DNA of 64,000 nucleotides, from positions 1,550,001 to 1,614,000 of the forward strand of contig NZ_CP030840.1 in NCBI RefSeq assembly GCF_003330725.1, given 5' to 3'. The DNA is from Acidisarcina polymorpha. Lineage in GTDB: Bacteria > Acidobacteriota > Terriglobia > Terriglobales > Acidobacteriaceae. Position numbers and translations under genes: made by a program. Each line of letters opens with the position of its first letter. The first letter of the stretch is position 1. This document shows, piece after piece, positions 15,694 through 23,000 of the stretch. The notes below the pieces were generated by a model. It worked only from the letters and a program-made list of their open reading frames with translations, ran no database searches and was not told where the DNA came from.

Positions 15694-18099
15694 CTACTGC
15701 CTCGTGAAACGCACTACCACTTCAGTTCCTGCGGGAACCATTGTCCCTGGCGGCGGCGCCTGCTCGCGCGCCATGCCGTTACCGACCACTTCTACGGCGA
15801 GCCCTGAGATTCCGGCCTGTTCGATCACATGTCGCACCGGCTCGCCCAAGAACGAGGGCACGGCCACTCGCCGGGTGGAGTCGACAACCACTGCGCCATC
15901 CGCCGGCGAATTCACCGGATGAGGCGACGGAGCAGGAGTAACACCCTCCGGAGGCGCGGGAGCTGCAAGGACAGGTTGAGCTGCGGGGACGGGTTGATAG
16001 GTGTAGGCGGGATTCACATCTGGATTCATCACCCGGTTCGATGACACCTGATCGCTCACCGGTTGAGCCTCAACCGGCTTCGGCAAGCGAAGAGGATCGT
16101 CCGCTGGCAGATCGTTAACTTCTGCGAATAAGCTGTCCACGCTTTCATTGGCCTCGGGCGCATGTTCTTGAGGGCCTTGGCTGGCCAGGGCTTTTGCCAT
16201 ATCCGGCGCGGACTTCACCTCAATATCATGGGGAACACCGAGATATTCGAGCACCTCCTGCGCGAGCTCGTGAAAGACTGGCGCACTCGCCTGCGCTCCA
16301 TGATGACCGCCGTCGGAGGGCGAGTCCATGATGACGGCCACGGTGATCGCCGGGTTGTTGACCGGAGCGAAGCCGACAAACGAGGCGATATACTTCGACT
16401 TCGAGTAAGTGTGGGTCGCTATATCGATCTTCTGCGCTGTTCCTGTCTTGCCGGCCGAGCTGTAACCATTGAGTTGAGCATTCTTGCCGGTGCCGAAGAG
16501 CACCACCCCCTCCATCATCTTGCGCATCTGCGCTGCAGTAAGAGTCGAGATCACGCGATGAGCACCATCGGGGAGCGGATCGGGTAAGTCATCTCCAGGA
16601 TGAAAGGCGGACGGCTTCAACTTCGGGCTGCCCTTCACCTCATCGGTGCTGGCGAGCAGGATGTGGGGCGGCAGGTACATACCCCCATTTGCAATCGTGG
16701 AGGCCATGGTGATCAACTGCACCGGGGTGACGGCGATCTCCTGGCCCATCGGAATCGAACCAATGGTGGTCGGGTTCCAGCGCCGGACCGGCTTTAACAG
16801 GCCGCGGGTCTCACCGGGAACTTCGATCCCGCTTCGCTCACCAAATCCGTAGGACCGGATGTATTTGTAGAACGTATTGGGTCCCATCCTCTGGGCCAGC
16901 TGGATGGCCGCGACATCGCTCGATTCCCACAACGCCTGGCTTGTGGAGAGGACGCCATTGTAGTGGTCGTCATGGACGATGCGGCCGGCGACGTTCATCT
17001 GGCCACCGTGGCAATCAATGAGCTTGTCGGGGTCGGTGACCTTTTCTTCAAGCGCCGCCGAATAGGTCACCAGTTTGAATGTCGATCCAGGCTCGTAAAC
17101 ATCGCTGACCGCGTGGTTGCGCCGCAGATCTCCGGTGGCGTGGCGAAAGTCATTCGGGTTAAAGGTGGGCCGGATCGCGAGCGCAAGAATCTGCCCGGTA
17201 TGCGGGTCCTGCACTACGACGGTGCCGTTGATCGACCTGGTTCGTTCCATGGCATGATCGAGCGCCTGCTCGGCCATGAACTGGATATTTTCATCCAGCG
17301 TGAGCACAAGGTTTTCGCCGGGAACCGGTTCGCTCTGCTGGCTGCCAAGCATATGGCGTTTGGCGTCGAAAGCAGCGTTGGTGCGGCCGGGCGTTCCATG
17401 CAGCTCATCTTCGAAATTTTGTTCCAACCCGCCAAGTCCGGTCGCATCTGTGCCTACGTAGCCCAGCACCTGCGCCGCGATTCGATTGTCAGGATAGAAG
17501 CGTTTAAATTCTTTCTGAATGTGGACGCCCTTCAGATTGAGCGCCTTGACTTGTGCAATCACCGACGGGTCGAGACCACGCGCGACCCAGGCATAATCGC
17601 GCGATGCGAGCAGTCGCGCATCGATGCGTTCGGCGGAGGTAAAGCTGTCATCGGGATCGGTATGAACTACTTTGGCCAGGGCACTGGCGGTCGCGAGCTT
17701 TGCTTTCGCGATCTGCTGAGGATCCTTACTGTCGGTGATCTCATAGGGAACCACAAAGACCGAGTCGGCAAGCACACTCACCGCCATCTCGTGGAGATTG
17801 CGATCGTAGAGAATCCCGCGCCTGGGCAATACCTCGAAAGTGCGCTGCTGTTGACGATTCGCTTTGTCGATGTAAACCGGCCGCAACACCACCTGCAACC
17901 AGACAAGGCGGAGACAAATGATAGTCGTCCACAAGACGAAGAAGCCGAGAATGTAAAGAAAGCGCGGACGCCGCGCAACCACTCTGGGCGCCGGTTGGGC
18001 GCGGTCGCCAGATTGGGGGCTTTGCGGGAAGAGCGTATTTCCAGGGAAGAACGAGGTCAAATTCACAGCGACAGAAATCCTCCCAGGAAACCCCTGCAC
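15694..18099 (-). CDS. ftsI: Septal peptidoglycan transpeptidase FtsI (PBP3) with C-terminal PASTA domain
   Basis: A class B penicillin-binding protein that cross-links septal peptidoglycan. A transmembrane anchor lies near residues 45-65 (FLYILGFFVLWTTIICLRLVW). The dimerisation domain and transpeptidase follow: Ser339 in GSTFK (SxxK), SSD as the SxN-like motif, and Lys551 in SAGKTGTAQ (KTG). The C-terminal ~65 residues form one PASTA repeat (VPSFLGEPVRHVIEQAG ... PPPGTMVPAGTEVVV) behind a Pro/Ala-rich linker, as in SpoVD/PBP2x-type proteins but not E. coli FtsI. Length 801 is long for that reason. The start is uncertain: GTG at 18099 has no good ribosome site, and a GTG at 18066 lies behind GGGAGG. 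Confidence 0.95.
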   Translation of the reverse strand: MQGFPGRISVAVNLTSFFPGNTLFPQSPQSGDRAQPAPRVVARRPRFLYILGFFVLWTTIICLRLVWLQVVLRPVYIDKANRQQQRTFEVLPRRGILYDRNLHEMAVSVLADSVFVVPYEITDSKDPQQIAKAKLATASALAKVVHTDPDDSFTSAERIDARLLASRDYAWVARGLDPSVIAQVKALNLKGVHIQKEFKRFYPDNRIAAQVLGYVGTDATGLGGLEQNFEDELHGTPGRTNAAFDAKRHMLGSQQSEPVPGENLVLTLDENIQFMAEQALDHAMERTRSINGTVVVQDPHTGQILALAIRPTFNPNDFRHATGDLRRNHAVSDVYEPGSTFKLVTYSAALEEKVTDPDKLIDCHGGQMNVAGRIVHDDHYNGVLSTSQALWESSDVAAIQLAQRMGPNTFYKYIRSYGFGERSGIEVPGETRGLLKPVRRWNPTTIGSIPMGQEIAVTPVQLITMASTIANGGMYLPPHILLASTDEVKGSPKLKPSAFHPGDDLPDPLPDGAHRVISTLTAAQMRKMMEGVVLFGTGKNAQLNGYSSAGKTGTAQKIDIATHTYSKSKYIASFVGFAPVNNPAITVAVIMDSPSDGGHHGAQASAPVFHELAQEVLEYLGVPHDIEVKSAPDMAKALASQGPQEHAPEANESVDSLFAEVNDLPADDPLRLPKPVEAQPVSDQVSSNRVMNPDVNPAYTYQPVPAAQPVLAAPAPPEGVTPAPSPHPVNSPADGAVVVDSTRRVAVPSFLGEPVRHVIEQAGISGLAVEVVGNGMAREQAPPPGTMVPAGTEVVVRFTRQ

Positions 18100-18218
18100 G
18101 GAAACGCTAGAGCCAATCGGGAGTAGGTGGCATTTGAAGTCACTATGCCGAACATGCGCTTCTCCTGCAGGAAAGGACTACATGTCCCAAGTGTCCGATT
18201 AAAAAATTGTGCGTCGCG

Positions 18219-18746
18219 CTAGCGCCGGTTGTCCGCCGTCAGCATGGGCGTGATTGGCGAAGCCTGAGCGAGTACTGGAGCGCCCGCGTCGGGAGTGTTC
18301 TCGGGTCGAACCACTTGTCCAGGTGCCGGAGCATTCAATCCAAGCTGTCTGGCCATGATGTCGATGCGCGCCGGCGCGCCGAGCTGAGCCTCGGTCAGCC
18401 GCAGTTGGCGGTTTTGCTCGTTCAGCTGCTCCATCTGCTGCTTCTCCGCCTCGATCCGGTAACCGTACTCGATGGCGCTGAAGTGTTGCCATCCATACAC
18501 CATGATGAGCGCAAACAAAACTGCCATCGCGGTGGCAAAGCTTCGCATCTCCCGGGCGCGCTGCGGGTCATCGGCAGTCACCAGGCGCGAGTTGTCAATC
18601 CTCTTAGTGAAGAAGACCTCAGGCGTCGGCCCCCGCCGCATACGCTGCTGCGCCGCGAGCAGCGACAGGTTGCGATCGCGAATTGTGTCGGCATCGTACC
18701 GCCGGTTGTACATGGGTGCCTGGGTCGCGATTACTTGGGTCGCCAT
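18219..18746 (-). CDS. ftsL: Cell division protein FtsL-like
   Basis: A small bitopic membrane protein in the usual ftsL position between rsmH and ftsI. After a ~65-residue cytoplasmic part there is one transmembrane helix (FATAMAVLFALIMVYGWQHF) followed by a coiled-coil/leucine-zipper segment (AEKQQMEQLNEQNRQLRLTEAQL) and a Pro/Ala-rich tail. FtsL forms the FtsQLB complex at the septum. I place the start at 18746 (MATQVIATQ), since GGAGAAGAG precedes that ATG; the frame is open further upstream to 18824. Sequence identity in FtsL is always weak, so the call leans on position and topology. Confidence 0.88.
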   Translation of the reverse strand: MATQVIATQAPMYNRRYDADTIRDRNLSLLAAQQRMRRGPTPEVFFTKRIDNSRLVTADDPQRAREMRSFATAMAVLFALIMVYGWQHFSAIEYGYRIEAEKQQMEQLNEQNRQLRLTEAQLGAPARIDIMARQLGLNAPAPGQVVRPENTPDAGAPVLAQASPITPMLTADNRR

Positions 18747-18884
18747 CGTCTCTTCTCCAAAATGTACTGATTGCGCACCCCAGATTCGCGAAGCAAACCC
18801 AAGGCTCATCTCGTCTTCTTCCATTCCTCACGACCGGGCCCGGGTCGCTAATAGAGAGGAGTGGTCTTGCGTGGTTGAATCGTC

Positions 18885-19859
18885 TTACTTTCGCCGTTGT
18901 ATTGCGGTAGGACGACCCGGCCCGATCTTGTTCTTCTCAAATCCTGATATCCCTAACTTTTCCGCCGCTCTCAGCTTCGCGCTGCGCGATCTGGGATTGC
19001 GGTCCATTTCTTCCTGCTCCGCGGTCAGCGGCTTCCGGGTCAGCACTTCATAAATCCCGGCCTGCGCGCCTTCGCGAAAAGCATCCTTCACTAGCCGGTC
19101 CTCGAGAGAGTGGAAGCTGATCACTGCCAGCCTTCCGCCCGGCCTCAACAACCTCGGCGCAGCATCGAGCAGCGCCTTCAACTCGTCCAGTTCCCCATTT
19201 ACATAAATCCGGAGCGCCTGAAAGGTCCTGGTCGCCGGATGAATCACGTGCTTGCCTCGCTCCCGTTTCATTGGCGGGGCGCATCCGGAAACGACTTTGG
19301 CCAATTCCGCCGTCGTCGTTATCGGCCGCGCCCTGACAATGGCTCTGGCGATTCTCCGCGACCTCCTTTCTTCTCCGAATTCGTAAATCAGATCGGCGAG
19401 TTCTTTTTCACCGAACTGATTTACCACTTGTTCGGCGGTGACGCCCTGGCGCGGATTCATCCGCATATCCAGGTTCCCATCCGCCTGAAAGCTGAAACCC
19501 CGACGGGCTTCGTCAAGTTGCATCGAACTGACGCCAACATCGGCGAGCAAACCATCAATGCTGCCTGCTTCGAGCCGGTCTGCCGCCAGCGAAAACTCCA
19601 CATCATGCAGCACGATCTCCGGCATGGCCTCGCCCAACTCTTCCCGCAGCGTTTCTAACCTCGCCTTGGCAAAGGCAAAAGCCTCCGGATCGCGGTCAAA
19701 GCCGATTAGCTTTCCTTTCGGCCCCAGTGCTTTTGCAATCGCACTGGCGTGACCCGCAAAACCGAGCGTTGCATCGACATAGGTGCCGCCGGTGCGCACA
19801 TTAAGAATTCGAACCGCAACCTCTAAAAGAACTGGCACATGTCTCGGATTTTCAGCCAT
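18885..19859 (-). CDS. rsmH: 16S rRNA (cytosine1402-N4)-methyltransferase RsmH
   Basis: SAM-dependent methyltransferase (former MraW) acting on C1402 in the ribosomal P site. The N-terminal signature HVPVLLEVAVRIL and SAM-binding VDATLGFAGHASAI are present. DVGVSSMQLDEARRGFSFQADGNLDMRM is interpreted as the target-binding/catalytic region, and ISFHSLEDRLVKDAFR lies near the C-terminus. The length of 324 is typical. It is the second gene of the dcw operon, 54 bases after mraZ. Confidence 0.97.
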   Translation of the reverse strand: MAENPRHVPVLLEVAVRILNVRTGGTYVDATLGFAGHASAIAKALGPKGKLIGFDRDPEAFAFAKARLETLREELGEAMPEIVLHDVEFSLAADRLEAGSIDGLLADVGVSSMQLDEARRGFSFQADGNLDMRMNPRQGVTAEQVVNQFGEKELADLIYEFGEERRSRRIARAIVRARPITTTAELAKVVSGCAPPMKRERGKHVIHPATRTFQALRIYVNGELDELKALLDAAPRLLRPGGRLAVISFHSLEDRLVKDAFREGAQAGIYEVLTRKPLTAEQEEMDRNPRSRSAKLRAAEKLGISGFEKNKIGPGRPTAIQRRK

Positions 19860-19913
19860 GTGCTCCCCCTTGGGGGTCTTCTATCCCTTGACCATCGGTA
19901 CTACCAGCCGTCA

Positions 19914-20354
19914 CTACAATCCGAACTCTGCAAGCGACTTCTCGTCTTCTTCGGTGAGCGGCTCGGCATCCATCTTGCGCTTGAACTCTTCGCGGTTCGC
20001 AATCTCGAAGTAGGTCTGCATTCCAAACACATTGACATCGCCGGTCACATTCAATTCCTCTCGCATCAACTGCGGAATCAATAAGCGCCCTTGGGTATCC
20101 ATCTCCGTCGAGTGGCCGAAATAGTTGATCCGCTCCATAAGCTTTCGCTTGGCGGGATTGAAGTTCGGGATTGCCGCCAGCTTGGCTTCAAACTTCTCCC
20201 ACTCCTGCATCGGGTAGATCTCTGCCCGCTTGCCGTCGCGGCTCGTAATGAAGAACTGGGTGCCATACCCCTCGTCGATCTGGCGCTTGAAGTCCGCCGG
20301 CAGCTTGAGGCGGCCCTTGTCGTCGATCCGAGTTGGGTTATTCCCCCGAAACAC
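19914..20354 (-). CDS. mraZ: Transcriptional regulator MraZ
   Basis: First gene of the dcw operon. It has two SpoVT/AbrB-like swapped-hairpin repeats with the DxxGR signature: DDKGRLKLPADFK near the N-terminus and DTQGRLLIPQLMR in the middle. MraZ forms a ring-shaped oligomer and represses its own operon by binding repeated TGG-type boxes; such boxes lie 94-130 bases upstream here. The start is a GTG at 20354, with GGAAAGG ahead of it, giving 146 residues (E. coli MraZ 152). Confidence 0.96.
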   Translation of the reverse strand: MFRGNNPTRIDDKGRLKLPADFKRQIDEGYGTQFFITSRDGKRAEIYPMQEWEKFEAKLAAIPNFNPAKRKLMERINYFGHSTEMDTQGRLLIPQLMREELNVTGDVNVFGMQTYFEIANREEFKRKMDAEPLTEEDEKSLAEFGL

Positions 20355-20444
20355 CGTGCCTGGACCTTTCCCTTGCTGGTTGCCGACTGCGGATCGAACC
20401 TTCTGGCGTGGATCATTGCTTGTGAGCCGTGCTAATCACGATTT

Positions 20445-20484
20445 CTTTCCAATTATGGCCACTTTGCTCCATTCCTGTCCACCG
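20445..20484 (-). promoter_or_regulatory. MraZ operator with embedded mraZ promoter
   Basis: Read on the minus strand, TGG occurs four times at an exact 10-base period: 20481, 20471, 20461 and 20451. The sequence around them is GTGGACAGG, ATGGAGC, GTGGCC and TTGGAAAG. Spaced TGG boxes are the known MraZ binding pattern. A sigma70-type promoter fits inside: -35 TGGACA (20481-20476), 18-base spacer, -10 CATAAT (20457-20452), so bound MraZ would block it. The predicted leader is about 90 bases. The rest of the gap 20355-20676 shows nothing else I can support. Confidence 0.82.
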
Positions 20485-20676
20485 ATACTTTCCGCGACGT
20501 TTTCTAATTGGTTGCAAAACCTGTGAATTTTTCTCGGGATCTGTGGAATTCGGGTGGAGAGCGCTACGCCCCTCATTAAACGCCAGATAGATCAGGCTGC
20601 AGCTAATTTTTGTTGAATGCTAGTAACCAGCTTGGTTCCCGGTTCTGCTTTGACCCTTGCGCAGCGTTCAGAAGGC

Positions 20677-21201
20677 CTATTGCACACCCTCAGGCCGGGA
20701 GTTTTGCTCAGCCCGTGCCCGGATCCGGCCCTGAACGTGGAAGACCAGGTAAATGACGACAACGGTGTTCAGAATCAGCAGAATGACCTTGAGCCAGGTG
20801 ACGTGGCGAATGATCTCAAACAATTCCCAGGGAAGAAAGGAAGCTGTGATGATGAGCGTCAGGTATTCAGCCCAGGTCTTTTCGAGCGCCAGTCCAGTCC
20901 CCTCGATGATGTCTAATCCGGCGTAGCAGAAGATCGCGATGCTGATCTCACGCAGGCGGTGAGGACTGATCAGAGCTACTTTTTCGAGCACCAGGTTAAC
21001 GAAATGGTTTTCCGGATCGAAACGCAATGCGACGATCAAGTGAGCGAGCAGATCCACCAGGTCCTTGTGCAGCAAATGCAGAGCGCCGACCCCGAGCATA
21101 ATGAACAGCAGGGCTTTGAGCAGCTTGAGCACGCCGATCAAGACAAGCCAGCGGCTATGGTCTGGGTTGGCGTTATGCGTCAACGGTGCGCATCTCTCCA
21201 A
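20677..21201 (-). CDS. DUF2127 membrane protein
   Basis: A 174-residue integral membrane protein with the DUF2127 layout. Helices lie near residues 19-45 (LVLIGVLKLLKALLFIMLGVGALHLL), 85-100 (IAIFCYAGLDIIEGTGLAL), 110-128 (YLTLIITASFLPWELFEI) and 136-156 (VILLILNTVVVIYLVFHV). The motif LLKALLFIMLG, the GLDIIEGTGL helix and PWELFEI are characteristic. Function unknown. It sits upstream of mraZ on the same strand but 322 bases away, and the MraZ promoter between them makes co-transcription with the dcw genes unlikely. Confidence 0.85.
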   Translation of the reverse strand: MERCAPLTHNANPDHSRWLVLIGVLKLLKALLFIMLGVGALHLLHKDLVDLLAHLIVALRFDPENHFVNLVLEKVALISPHRLREISIAIFCYAGLDIIEGTGLALEKTWAEYLTLIITASFLPWELFEIIRHVTWLKVILLILNTVVVIYLVFHVQGRIRARAEQNSRPEGVQ

Positions 21202-21586
21202 TCCCCTGAATTCGGCTTCGCGTCACGTCTCGCCGCACCTGCTGCTCGCTTCTGATTTCCGTCCCGTTCCAGCATCGCTGACGGACTCGACTCTTCCAGC
21301 ATATCGTGTTCGCTTTCGCAAGGGACGCTTTTGGATGGACTTCGGGGGTTGCCGTTTTTCGGAACGAGTCAGCCCGTTCAGCATGTTTGCCGGTCTAAAG
21401 GAACTTTGTTCATCCCATTGACAATCCGGGGACAGACTTTGCTTCCCGGAAATAGCGTGCCTTGTTCAAGAGGCCACTCGAGCGCTTCCAACCGTACAGT
21501 TGGCAGGTGAAACATCGATCAGTTGCGATCATCAAACCGTATGTCAGTGTAGTCACGAGCTGTGCATTGAAACGAAAGGAAAGACC
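21202..21586. other. Divergent intergenic region
   Basis: This stretch separates the DUF2127 gene (minus strand) from the fasciclin gene (plus strand). Short open frames cross it on both strands, but none has a ribosome site or recognisable sequence. It presumably holds the two divergent promoters. I could not pick out convincing -35/-10 pairs, repeats or hairpins. Confidence 0.4.
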
Positions 21587-22150
21587 ATGAAGAAGACCTT
21601 GGTAACGGCGTTCATTGTCATCGCTCTCGGATATACCGTTAGTTACGCTTATTCCCAAACGGGGAAAAAGGAATCAATGGTGGGCGGGTCCGCCATGTAT
21701 CCGAGCAAGAACATCATCCAGAATGCGGCTAATTCGAAAGATCACACTACCTTGGTTGCGGCAGTAAAGGCTGCAGGATTGGTGGACACGCTGAGTGGCC
21801 CCGGACCTTTCACTGTCTTCGCGCCCACAAATGAGGCTTTCGAGAAGCTTCCCAGCGGTACGGTCGATATCCTGCTCAAGCCCGAGAATAAGGACACTCT
21901 GGTCAAGGTCCTCACCTATCATGTCGTGGCGGGGCGGGTGACGTCGAAAGACCTCCGGAAGATGATTAAGGGAGGCAGAGGTAGAGCCGCCATCAAGACA
22001 GTACAGGGGGAAGATCTTACCGCCTCCATCGGCGATGGGAAGGTCATGCTGACGGATGCGAAGGGTGGCATATCGACGGTCACGATCGCGGATGTCTTTC
22101 AGTCGAACGGCGTCATTCATGTTGTCGACGCTGTCCTGATGCCTAACTGA
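21587..22150 (+). CDS. Secreted fasciclin (FAS1) domain protein
   Basis: A Sec signal peptide or N-terminal anchor (MKKTLVTAFIVIALGYTVSYAYSQ) precedes one FAS1 domain: H1 motif GPFTVFAPTNEAFEKLP, then TYHVVAGRVTSKDL, and H2-like VFQSNGVIHVVDAVLMP at the end. Bacterial single-FAS1 proteins are exported and thought to mediate adhesion or matrix interaction. The ATG at 21587 has GAAAGGAAAG at the right distance, so I prefer it to the longer open frame. Length 187 residues is normal for a one-domain protein. Monocistronic, with a likely terminator just downstream. Confidence 0.92.
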   Translation: MKKTLVTAFIVIALGYTVSYAYSQTGKKESMVGGSAMYPSKNIIQNAANSKDHTTLVAAVKAAGLVDTLSGPGPFTVFAPTNEAFEKLPSGTVDILLKPENKDTLVKVLTYHVVAGRVTSKDLRKMIKGGRGRAAIKTVQGEDLTASIGDGKVMLTDAKGGISTVTIADVFQSNGVIHVVDAVLMPN

Positions 22151-22169
22151 GCTGTTGATCCTGGGCAAG

Positions 22170-22202
22170 AAGCTTCCGATTCCAGGAAGCGTTTAGTTTC
22201 TT
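22170..22202 (+). terminator. Probable terminator of the fasciclin gene
   Basis: GCTTCC (22172-22177) pairs with GGAAGC (22185-22190) across a 7-base loop. It is followed by GTTTAGTTTCTT, a T-rich but interrupted tract. It starts 20 bases after the stop codon. Confidence 0.55.
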
Positions 22203-22410
22203 AGAAAGGCTAGGGCGTTGGTGGTCCGCTGCACTTACTTTCATCGGTGAAAGCAAATAGGTGGGGGCGCCACTCTGCCCTGGTCGCCAGAATGGGAACG
22301 GATTATGGAGCGCCATCCTTCGTGGCTACCAGATCGTACCGAAAAGCGAGCCAGTCGTTTATAGTCGTGACGACCATGGTGCTGCTGGTGGAGCGAGCTG
22401 GACAACTTTG

Positions 22411-22932
22411 ATGCGCCATACATTCAAGACCGAGCAGTGGGTTCCCTATCCCATCCAGAGGGTCTTCTTATTCTTCGCAGATCCAGACAATCTTCCGAAG
22501 CTCATGCCGGCCTGGCAAAAGGCGCGCATTGAGGAAGCGAGACTGATCGCACCTTCTCCCCCATCATCTGGTGATCCGCAGCCTGCTGCCGTCAGGGTCG
22601 CAGGAGCCGGGTCCAAGATGAATATCAGCTTCCGCCCGCTGCCGCTCTTCCCTGTCCGAACAACTTGGGAAGCCTCGATTGTCGAGTTCGAGTGGAACCA
22701 CCACTTCTGCGACGAACAGCCGAAAGGCCCATTTGCCTATTGGCGGCATTGTCATCGCGTCTTCGACGAAAAGCGCGCCGAGGTGGAGGGCACCAAGGTC
22801 GTTGATGATCTAGTCTATGAATTACCGCTCGGAATGCTCGCGGAACCCGCTCATTTTCTCTTTGTGCGGAGGCAGATCAAAGGTATTTTTGCTTATCGCC
22901 AGAAAAAACTGCTTGAACTACTGAAGCAGTAG
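22411..22932 (+). CDS. SRPBCC / START-like ligand-binding protein
   Basis: A 173-residue protein opening with HTFKTEQWVPYPIQRVFLFFADPDNLPKLMP, the usual start of cell-division-inhibitor-like SRPBCC proteins (polyketide cyclase/START fold). Later strands include TTWEASIVEFEWNHHFCDEQPKGPFAYWRHCHRVF and the C-terminal helix LFVRRQIKGIFAYRQKKLLELL. The family binds hydrophobic ligands; no ligand can be named. The frame is open 50 codons further upstream, but the ATG at 22411 coincides with the start of the domain. Single gene, convergent with dxs. Confidence 0.85.
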   Translation: MRHTFKTEQWVPYPIQRVFLFFADPDNLPKLMPAWQKARIEEARLIAPSPPSSGDPQPAAVRVAGAGSKMNISFRPLPLFPVRTTWEASIVEFEWNHHFCDEQPKGPFAYWRHCHRVFDEKRAEVEGTKVVDDLVYELPLGMLAEPAHFLFVRRQIKGIFAYRQKKLLELLKQ

Positions 22933-23000
22933 CTTTTCTAGAGAGTTATCGTGACGCCCGCAAGTTTCTCTTCGTAGCCCCGTCTTGAAAACGGCCAAGG

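Noticed and set aside
16963-18126. Plus-strand open frame of 387 codons opposite ftsI
   Set aside because: Lies wholly over the transpeptidase gene; no family resemblance; high-GC codon structure explains the openness.
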